A stretch of 64,000 bases of DNA from the NCBI GenBank assembly GCA_947177165.1, contig CAMWTP010000030.1, forward strand, positions 1 to 64,000, written 5' to 3'. Below, one piece after another: positions 63,872-64,000 of this stretch; position 1 is the first letter of the stretch; each line of letters starts with the position of its first letter. Source of the DNA: an uncultured Lachnospiraceae bacterium (GTDB taxonomy: Bacteria; Bacillota; Clostridia; Lachnospirales; Lachnospiraceae). The position numbers and the translations under genes are program-made. The notes below the pieces were generated by a model, which saw only the letters and a list, made by a program, of their open reading frames with translations, was not told the origin of the DNA and made no database searches.

Positions 63872-64000
63872 ACGGATACCTCCCAATCGTTCTCATTATA
63901 GCAAAAGTTTGATATGAAGTACACAAAAATCTTTCTATATTTCATATAAATTACGTATTTTTTGTGTCACTTCCATTCAACCTTCCGTTGACGTTTACTG

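Overview
The window looks like part of a chromosome from a Gram-positive, spore-forming clostridium, most likely a member of the Lachnospiraceae. This is inferred from strong AGGAGG-type ribosome binding sites, moderate GC with AT-rich intergenic DNA, a CwlD-like cortex amidase, a SleB-type hydrolase, a BlaI/BlaR1 pair and the tsaC-rpiB-upp gene order. No rRNA, tRNA, CRISPR array or intact insertion sequence was recognised.

Positions 1-43,490 are an accessory glycan-biosynthesis locus read entirely from the minus strand. It holds about a dozen glycosyltransferases, two PglK-like ABC flippases and several large polytopic membrane glycosyltransferase-like proteins, plus sugar-nucleotide enzymes. 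Four metabolic modules can be read. (a) 27,485-32,753 resembles the Pseudomonas WbpB/WbpD/WbpE plus WbpG-HisH-HisF set, predicting a diacetamido uronic acid carrying an acetamidino group. (b) 23,241-26,024 holds LegB-, PtmE- and NeuD-like proteins, the legionaminic-acid theme, with no LegC, LegG or LegI. (c) 16,351-19,366 couples a CMP-sugar synthetase to a class III aminotransferase and a Gfo/Idh/MocA oxidoreductase. (d) 4,842-13,616 has an acetolactate-synthase-like TPP enzyme and two sugar epimerase/reductases. A sugar N-formyltransferase, two NodB-like deacetylases and a FemAB-like acyltransferase lie upstream in the same direction. The main run probably starts from a promoter at 42,390-42,418. 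One GT2 gene (42,525-43,487) has its own promoter and terminator-like hairpin. Three genes in the locus carry runs of 8-9 G, a possible source of phase variation.

Inside the glycan locus, 2,958-3,882 holds the wreck of a Septu-like (PtuA/PtuB) anti-phage pair. The ATPase is cut off at its Walker B motif and the HNH nuclease is broken by a deletion and frameshift.

Positions 43,600-55,050 are more housekeeping in character. They hold a cation-diffusion exporter, a membrane-anchored oleate hydratase with its own promoter, operator-like dyad and terminator, and then a co-directional run of tsaC, rpiB, upp, a coiled-coil SleB hydrolase, an FHA protein, a PP2C phosphatase, a Ser/Thr kinase and a small membrane protein. 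The last four look like one phospho-signalling cassette.

Positions 55,100-64,000 hold a CwlD-like amidase, a 30-residue membrane peptide gene with its own promoter and terminator, a secreted protein of unknown function, a BlaI-BlaR1-like regulator pair followed by a 77-residue exported protein, a zinc-type ABC uptake operon and a GH18/SH3 cell-wall protein.
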